Source: CAZELM01 sp964512995 (GTDB lineage Bacteria > CSSED10-310). Taken from it: a DNA stretch of 6,777 nucleotides. Made by a program: the position numbers and the translations under genes. Location: contig CAZELM010000086.1 in assembly GCA_964512995.1 (NCBI GenBank), positions 1 through 6,777 on the forward strand. Direction: 5' to 3'. Shown in pieces: positions 1 through 4,933 of this stretch. Numbering within the stretch: the first letter of the stretch is position 1; each line of letters starts with the position of its first letter. The notes under the pieces are model-generated. The model made no database searches. It was not told the origin of the DNA and saw only the letters and a program-made list of their open reading frames with translations.

Positions 1-247
1 TTACTTTGTAGCAGACGGTGTTGTCTTCGCCCATAGATACGGGTTGGACTCTCCCTCATCTCAATTATCTCTCGGAGCTCTATCGCTTAAGGGTGACTAT
101 CTCCTCCCAACGGCTCACACATTCCCTGTCTACGCTTCACCGGTTTCGTTACCTCACCCGTGCAAGACTCGGTACCTGGCGCTTCTCTCGTCGCTTACCA
201 GTGCAGGACTTCCACCTGCTGGAATATGCCAGCTTTGCCTGGCGCAC
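1..247 (-). ncRNA. Probable group II intron, 5' end (domain I part), truncated by the window edge
   Basis: Read on the minus strand from 247, the sequence begins GTGCGCC, matching the GUGYG 5' splice-site consensus of group II introns. It folds at once into small helices: GCCAG/CTGGC (239-243 with 228-232), then GCAGG/CCTGC (215-219 with 203-207) around a GTGGAAGT loop. A purine-rich, unspliced-looking stretch with GGTAAG, GTGAGG and GAAGCG segments follows and resembles domain I of bacterial group II introns. There is no convincing protein in any frame; the short open frames here are by-products of structured RNA. Domains II-VI, the usual reverse transcriptase/maturase ORF and the 3' splice site would lie left of position 1. 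Recognition rests on memory of intron 5' ends, not on a covariance search. I could not find a convincing EBS1/IBS1 pairing: only CCGT in the RNA against ACGG at 251-254 just upstream. Another structured ncRNA remains possible. Confidence 0.62.
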
Positions 248-256
248 ATCCGTGGC

Positions 257-284
257 ATTATAGCGGAGATTATCCTTTTGATAA
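257..284 (-). promoter_or_regulatory. Candidate sigma70-type promoter firing into the structured RNA
   Basis: On the minus strand a perfect TATAAT (257-262) is preceded, after 16 bp, by TTATCA (279-284; 4 of 6 matches to TTGACA). The bases after the -10 box, GCCACGGAT, make a GC-rich discriminator. A start 6-8 nt after the -10 box would fall at about 249-251, only 2-4 nt before the first base of the putative intron at 247. The -10 box is strong and the -35 is moderate. The box could instead be a chance match in the 5' exon. Confidence 0.4.
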
Positions 285-374
285 AGAATGGAAATCCACA
301 GTAAACGAACTGAGCTCATACACCGAATTATCCAGGCTATCTCATTGATAATGAACTATTTTGATGATCACATC

Positions 375-403
375 TTGCACACTGTGATGAAAGTGTGTAT
401 TAA
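375..403 (+). promoter_or_regulatory. Candidate sigma70-type promoter for the 346-residue ORF
   Basis: TTGCAC (375-380) and TATTAA (398-403) are separated by exactly 17 bp; they match the consensus at 4 of 6 and 5 of 6 positions. Transcription would start near 410, giving a leader of about 85 nt before the start codon at 497. The leader is pyrimidine-rich (about 420-480) and holds a small hairpin, AAGGT-TTC-ACCTT (417-429), followed by T-rich sequence. The spacer contains a small dyad, CACACTGTG. Confidence 0.45.
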
Positions 404-496
404 CGATCTGACCGTGAAGGTTTCACCTTTTCTTTTCAGTTTCCCTTTCTTCAGTGTTCCCATGCCGGGATCGCCTTTTTTAGAAAGCGACAAACC

Positions 497-1537
497 ATGA
501 ATATTGATAACATCATCTCCGAGCATCTCCATGAACTCTCTGAAAAGAAATATCCCGTCTATCGGATATATCACATGCTCATCGACGCAGGATGGGATTT
601 GGAGGACACGCACGTTCAATCTGTTATGAGTTCGTTCATCGAGCAGATCACTCAGGAGGAGTTGCGTATAGATGATGAAATACTGACAGTAATCTCCAAT
701 GTTTTAAAGCGTGATTATGCTGCATCTCTCGAGATCATGACCGGCTGGCAGAAAGCATTGACGGCCGCAGCACCAAGCCGGAAAGGGATGCAGATGGTAC
801 TACGCCATTTCTATTCCTGGATATCTGAATTAACGCCTCTACATATCTCCCAAACAACCAGATTCATCACATTGATCATGGTGGCTGCGAAAGACTCGAC
901 TCCCTCAGAGATAAAAATGATCATCAGCCAATTCCATTCATTACATTCTCCAGAAAACTGCGAAATATTGAATGATCACATCTCCAATTACATTCAGATG
1001 AATGGAGCGAGTGTCTTAGCGTTAAGTGCGATCGGGATCCTCGCTCTATCGATGAAACCACGTATCGATATGGACTCGTTTTTCAAAACGGTCCATGTTG
1101 AGAGACTCATGACTGATCCATATGGCGAAAAGCTGATGCCGGAACTATGCACGCTCCTGCAATCCAGATTCGCGACGGACCGGGATTCGTTTGTCAGAGT
1201 TCTGGAGATGGTCACCACGGTCTGTACTCATTCGATTTCCAGCGGATACCAACTGGTACAGTCGTTGATCCGGCAGGCCGACCGGCTTCCTGTTCAAACA
1301 CTGATCGATTATATTGAAGATATAGGACGATTGATCGGGAAGGTTGGTGTGCGTGTTCTGGGATTTGGGACGAAAAGACTCCCGGATTTTTACGAACGGT
1401 ATGGCAAAGAACGAACGAGTGAAATCGTGGACATCTGCATCGTTCTGGCATCGCGGGTTGGAGCGACAGCCGCAGAAATCTTCTGGGACAAAGAATCCGC
1501 TATCTCTCAGACCGTTTTCAAAGGAAACCGGGGATAA
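497..1537 (+). CDS. Hypothetical protein, mostly alpha-helical, 346 residues
   Basis: I do not recognise the family. The protein has no signal peptide and no certain membrane segment; the one hydrophobic stretch, residues 171-186 (ASVLALSAIGILALSM), is too short and isolated for a confident call. The composition suggests helices throughout, with regularly spaced leucine/isoleucine and aromatic residues (for example 98-113, 118-131, 231-245, 250-262). Near the C-terminus two segments look like one degenerate unit of roughly 30 residues: 284-302 (GVRVLGFGTKRLPDFYERY) and 314-333 (CIVLASRVGATAAEIFWDKE). This recalls the helical repeats beside VWA domains in NorD-like proteins, but no VWA or MIDAS motif (DxSxS) is present, so that is only a suggestion. 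The ATG at 497 is the sole usual start codon in the open frame, which is bounded by a stop at 401-403. Its Shine-Dalgarno site is poor (AGAAAG at 482-487). A good promoter lies upstream. The last residues, after about 335, look unstructured. Convergent with the subtilase gene. Confidence 0.72.
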   Translation: MNIDNIISEHLHELSEKKYPVYRIYHMLIDAGWDLEDTHVQSVMSSFIEQITQEELRIDDEILTVISNVLKRDYAASLEIMTGWQKALTAAAPSRKGMQMVLRHFYSWISELTPLHISQTTRFITLIMVAAKDSTPSEIKMIISQFHSLHSPENCEILNDHISNYIQMNGASVLALSAIGILALSMKPRIDMDSFFKTVHVERLMTDPYGEKLMPELCTLLQSRFATDRDSFVRVLEMVTTVCTHSISSGYQLVQSLIRQADRLPVQTLIDYIEDIGRLIGKVGVRVLGFGTKRLPDFYERYGKERTSEIVDICIVLASRVGATAAEIFWDKESAISQTVFKGNRG

Positions 1538-1551
1538 AAATCCTGATGGAA

Positions 1552-1610
1552 TAAAAAACGTGTCTGCCAAGGAAAGTTCTACCATTTGATCACTCTCTTC
1601 GGCAGACACG
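1552..1610 (-). terminator. Rho-independent terminator of the subtilase gene
   Basis: CGTGTCTGCC (1559-1568) pairs perfectly with GGCAGACACG (1601-1610), a 10-bp GC-rich stem. Pairing extends inward by AAG/CTT (1569-1571 with 1597-1599) around one bulged C. On the minus strand the stem is followed directly by a run of six T (the A-run at 1553-1558 on the plus strand), as expected for intrinsic termination. It lies about 50 nt past the subtilase stop codon. The loop, about 25-32 nt, is longer than usual. In the plus direction no T-run follows, so it should act mainly for the minus-strand gene. Confidence 0.72.
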
Positions 1611-1659
1611 CCAATGAATCACAACTCAGACACATTCCTGATGAACAAACTCATCTGTA

Positions 1660-4587
1660 TCAGGGACCATACCCCCACGTAACCATAGCCCAGTCACCGC
1701 GAATAGCATCCATGTTTTCATTCAGCATTGCTCCATAAAAATGCAGATTTTCAACGAGGCTGGAGCCGGTATCCGGCCATTCGAACCGGGGCATGACCTC
1801 GACGGGTGTAGTCCCGGTGGCAACTTCCATCAACTGATAATCAACTTTTTCGGAATCAGGCGGGTAGAAATATGCCCAACTGGGCCAGAACCAAAAGTGT
1901 CCATACACTTCAAGAATAAAGAAAACCGCTACATCGCTCAGTGGCGCATCCGGATTGTCGAGATAACCGGTAATGAAGAAATCATCTCCAGGATGAACCA
2001 TGGTCGGCATATCGATCCGAACGCCGGTGGTGACGGGAGTCGGGGTGGGTGGAACATAATCACAGTCGACATCCATGGTTAATTTAAAATCATCGATATT
2101 GACACCGCCATATACGCCCGTTGCATCTGTTGGTCCCATTGTCCAACGAAAACGAACGTCAGAATATCCATCTACCATAGATCCGAGTTCCACTTCGATC
2201 GGGTACCAGAAATCCATCATGAGCGGGTAATCGAAATTTTCCCAGAGATCGAACCAATGATTCCCTGCATCGAGTGAAATCTGCCATTTCGCGTGGTCAT
2301 ACTGGGAGCTGTCGATATTGATCCAAAAAGCCATAGAGACAGTTGTACGTCTTCCATTTGTGAGGTTAAGGGAAGGAGACTCCAGTGCATATTCCGGCAT
2401 ATTGTTTTCATAAGGACCGTCCAAATTATAACCATATACATTATCACCGGTGAATCCGGATGTTGGGTCGCCTGCATTGCCTGTCGGTTTTCCCCATTCC
2501 CAGTTCCCCCCGGTAATGGTCCAACCTGGATTTTCATCCATATTCGCTTCGATGACAGTGATCATCTTGTACGTTTCAAACTCAAATGGAACACCGGTTT
2601 GATCGAAAATCGTGAGATTTCCGGCTTCATCCTGAGCTTCGATCTGAAAATAATAGATCGTGCAAGGCTCAAGATTGGTCAGAACCACCTGATGCCGGGT
2701 ATTCAATCTGAAATGGGTATTATGGTGGTCGAACGCATCCGGTACCTTTCCATAGGTGATCGATGTTGTTGTCAGCTCATTCGAATCCCATGTGACTTGT
2801 GCTGATTTGGACGTAATGGCGTTTGTTTTCACATTGGATATAATGGGAGGTGTGCAATCGATTCTCGCTCCCTTGGTAACCGTAGCCTGACCTGATCCAC
2901 CATGATCTGCATCTTCATATGTCACCGTAATCAAGCTGCCTTCATTGACCTGTAAAGTCCCGTCCATTGCCGGCATTCCGGGTTCGATTGGAATGGATCC
3001 AGCAAATACTCCCGGATCACCTTCAGCCAAATAGACGGTTTCACCTTCCATCATATCTGCGGAACTTTGTGCATTAATCGATATTACGCCTATGCCTGCG
3101 AGATCCGAATCGAAAACCATCACATCCAGTGAATCTGAACACATGAACACCGCCTTATTCAGAGTCATGCGGCCGGTACTCAGTGGCGGCAAGGCGGCAA
3201 TGACAGCCTGATAACAATCGATCTCTCCATAGCCATAGACATTATTCGGAATCATTCGATCACCAGTGGAGCAATCATCAACGTCCGAACGAACGGCGGT
3301 ATTCTGTATCATTTCTCTCGTTGCCGGGATATCACCGATCAGGGATTGGTTGGCAGACCATATCAATGCAACGATTCCGCATGTATGCGGACCAGCCATG
3401 GAGGTGCCGCTGGCCAATCCAAATGTTCCTCCTGGAACCGATGAACGAATATTCACTCCGGGAGCAACGATTTCTGGTTTTGGGATGTCCGGATGATATC
3501 GCGAGGGCCCCCGGCTGGAAAAATCAGCAATAACTCCACCTTGCGAGGTTGCTCCTGTCGTAAAGACATGTTCATGATCGGCAGGGGAGCGTAATGTCGC
3601 GCAGCCTGGACCTTCATTTCCTGCAGATGCCTCAAAAAAGATACCTGCAGCCATTAATGCCTCTGCAATTTCACCAAATGGCTCCTGATCCCCCGGAACG
3701 AAAAAACCCCATGAATTATTGATAATATGAGGAGATTTACCGGGATCTGGATTTTCACCGTTAATATCTGTGGGAGCCAGTATCCACTGGAACGCAGTGA
3801 AGAACCACTGATCTTCACCTGAACCTTCTGCATCCATTGTCTTAACGCCAATCCATCTGGCTCCGGGAGCTACACCGATCTGATTCCCTGAACCATCATC
3901 TCCGACCATGGTCCCGGTTGTGTGTGTACCATGCCCATTATCATCGATCGGCTCCAACGGAGATGTTCCTGTCACATCAAACCAATTATAACTATGATTT
4001 GCGGCGGAGCCATCCCAGCCACGATAATGTCCCCGAAGCGCGGGATGCTGCCAATCAACTCCCGTATCATTATCACACACAACAATATTTTCTCCTGTAA
4101 CACCCAATTCAGACCATACTTTGTCTGCATTAATCTGACTGATGTTCCATTCCACTCCCCGAGCATCTCGTTCGGTTTTCAGTTTTCTCATTTCTTTGGG
4201 ATCAATAACCTGATATCTGCGATTGGGAAGAATGAACGACACATCAGATCTCGAAACAATTGATTCCAGGATTGACCGGTCAGATTTAACCAGAAGCATA
4301 TTTCTGATCCAATAGGATTTATATGTGATGCCATGGTTATCCAAAAATGACCGAAGATCTTTTTGGGAACGATCAGCGGTTTCCCGTAACACGTCAAACA
4401 CGAATTGTCCTTTTTCTATTTTTGATTCCAGCGTTCGCGTATGTGTCAAGTCAGCTCTCTGATTCAAGACAACAAAGTATTCTGCCTGACCTTCCTCTGA
4501 GATTTTTCGTTCCAACTCAAGTGGAATATCTGCAGCATTCACGGAACTCACCAACAAACTGAAAAGAATTGTAATTATTACGATCAT
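1660..4587 (-). CDS. Secreted subtilisin-like serine protease (S8, bacillopeptidase F-like), multidomain
   Basis: An endopeptidase exported as a zymogen. Residues 1-19 form a signal peptide with likely cleavage after SVNA or SVNAA. Residues about 33-127 resemble an I9-type inhibitory propeptide. The S8 domain spans about 145-465, with the full catalytic set: Asp174 in DNDTGVDWQHP, His219 in NGHGTHTTGT, oxyanion-hole Asn324 in SAGNEGPG and nucleophile Ser396 in SGTSMAGPH. The motifs HPALRGHYRGWDG, IGVAPGARWIGVK and APGVNIRSSVPG closely recall Bacillus bacillopeptidase F. After the catalytic domain come a beta domain (about 470-575), a fibronectin-III-like domain (about 578-672), a MAM/jelly-roll-like domain (about 676-838), a short PPTPTPV linker (846-852) and an aromatic-rich C-terminal domain (855-975) ending WGYGP. 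No LPxTG, PEP-CTERM or recognisable type IX signal is seen. The start at 4587 is fixed by AGGAG 8 nt upstream and an in-frame stop before any other ATG; the signal peptide's n-region therefore lacks Lys/Arg, which is odd. The gene is intact, with no frameshift, and is divergent from the LamG/cohesin gene. Confidence 0.95.
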   Translation of the reverse strand: MIVIITILFSLLVSSVNAADIPLELERKISEEGQAEYFVVLNQRADLTHTRTLESKIEKGQFVFDVLRETADRSQKDLRSFLDNHGITYKSYWIRNMLLVKSDRSILESIVSRSDVSFILPNRRYQVIDPKEMRKLKTERDARGVEWNISQINADKVWSELGVTGENIVVCDNDTGVDWQHPALRGHYRGWDGSAANHSYNWFDVTGTSPLEPIDDNGHGTHTTGTMVGDDGSGNQIGVAPGARWIGVKTMDAEGSGEDQWFFTAFQWILAPTDINGENPDPGKSPHIINNSWGFFVPGDQEPFGEIAEALMAAGIFFEASAGNEGPGCATLRSPADHEHVFTTGATSQGGVIADFSSRGPSRYHPDIPKPEIVAPGVNIRSSVPGGTFGLASGTSMAGPHTCGIVALIWSANQSLIGDIPATREMIQNTAVRSDVDDCSTGDRMIPNNVYGYGEIDCYQAVIAALPPLSTGRMTLNKAVFMCSDSLDVMVFDSDLAGIGVISINAQSSADMMEGETVYLAEGDPGVFAGSIPIEPGMPAMDGTLQVNEGSLITVTYEDADHGGSGQATVTKGARIDCTPPIISNVKTNAITSKSAQVTWDSNELTTTSITYGKVPDAFDHHNTHFRLNTRHQVVLTNLEPCTIYYFQIEAQDEAGNLTIFDQTGVPFEFETYKMITVIEANMDENPGWTITGGNWEWGKPTGNAGDPTSGFTGDNVYGYNLDGPYENNMPEYALESPSLNLTNGRRTTVSMAFWINIDSSQYDHAKWQISLDAGNHWFDLWENFDYPLMMDFWYPIEVELGSMVDGYSDVRFRWTMGPTDATGVYGGVNIDDFKLTMDVDCDYVPPTPTPVTTGVRIDMPTMVHPGDDFFITGYLDNPDAPLSDVAVFFILEVYGHFWFWPSWAYFYPPDSEKVDYQLMEVATGTTPVEVMPRFEWPDTGSSLVENLHFYGAMLNENMDAIRGDWAMVTWGYGP

Positions 4588-4767
4588 ATCTTTTTCTCCT
4601 CTTATGAATAGAAGTTAATCAGAATCCTATTGCTTTTTTATTCCAAATACAAGCAAATCAAAAAATTCATTACGGACTCAAAGCCAGCATGCCTGCCATG
4701 GATAAGATAATCATTCGTAATTAAATTATTGTTTTTCAACTGTTCTCGAATATATGGCCGGTAAATG

Positions 4768-4796
4768 TGGATATCACCCGATAAAAAGTATATAAT
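4768..4796 (+). promoter_or_regulatory. Candidate sigma70-type promoter of the LamG/cohesin gene
   Basis: TGGATA (4768-4773; 4 of 6 matches to TTGACA) is followed after 17 bp by a perfect TATAAT (4791-4796). Transcription would start near 4803 and leave a leader of about 130 nt. In AT-rich DNA a chance TATAAT is easy, so the spacing is the main support. Confidence 0.4.
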
Positions 4797-4882
4797 CATT
4801 TTGTCGTATGAATGTAATCAGGATTATTTATAAATTCAGAATGTACATGATTGTCTTCGTCAGGATTGATTGAATTGATTAA

Positions 4883-4900
4883 AATCTATCGAAATAGATT
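4883..4900. promoter_or_regulatory. Perfect inverted repeat in the leader of the LamG/cohesin gene
   Basis: AATCTAT and ATAGATT are perfect 7-bp arms around a CGAA centre. The repeat ends 33 nt before the start codon at 4934 and lies downstream of the promoter candidate. It could be an operator for a dimeric regulator or a small leader hairpin. No T-run follows, so a terminator is unlikely. Confidence 0.35.
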
Positions 4901-4933
4901 GTTCGGAGAATTACGCAATCGGAGGATTGTACC

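Larger units (their letters stand above)
4588..4933. other. AT-rich divergent intergenic region
   Basis: This 346-bp gap between two divergently transcribed secreted-protein genes has no credible ORF. It holds the Shine-Dalgarno sites of both genes (AGGAG on the minus strand at 4596-4600; GGAGG on the plus strand at 4921-4925). It also holds a plus-strand promoter candidate (4768-4796), a 7-bp inverted repeat (4883-4900) and a weak minus-strand promoter candidate: TTGTAT at 4647-4652, 17 bp, TAGGAT at 4624-4629, with only 3 and 4 matches of 6. I see no tRNA or riboswitch-like element. Confidence 0.8.

Noticed and set aside
18..348. Short plus-strand ORFs of 62-86 codons at the left edge
   Set aside because: They overlap the structured RNA in several frames, have atypical composition and no supporting Shine-Dalgarno site.
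414..440. Terminator-like hairpin AAGGT-TTC-ACCTT followed by T-rich sequence
   Set aside because: The stem is only 5 bp and AT-containing, the T-run is interrupted and it lies inside the likely leader. It could be a weak attenuator, but the support is too thin.
368..619. Minus-strand ORF of 83 codons across the start of the 346-residue gene
   Set aside because: It overlaps the promoter and start of a better-supported gene and shows no known motif.
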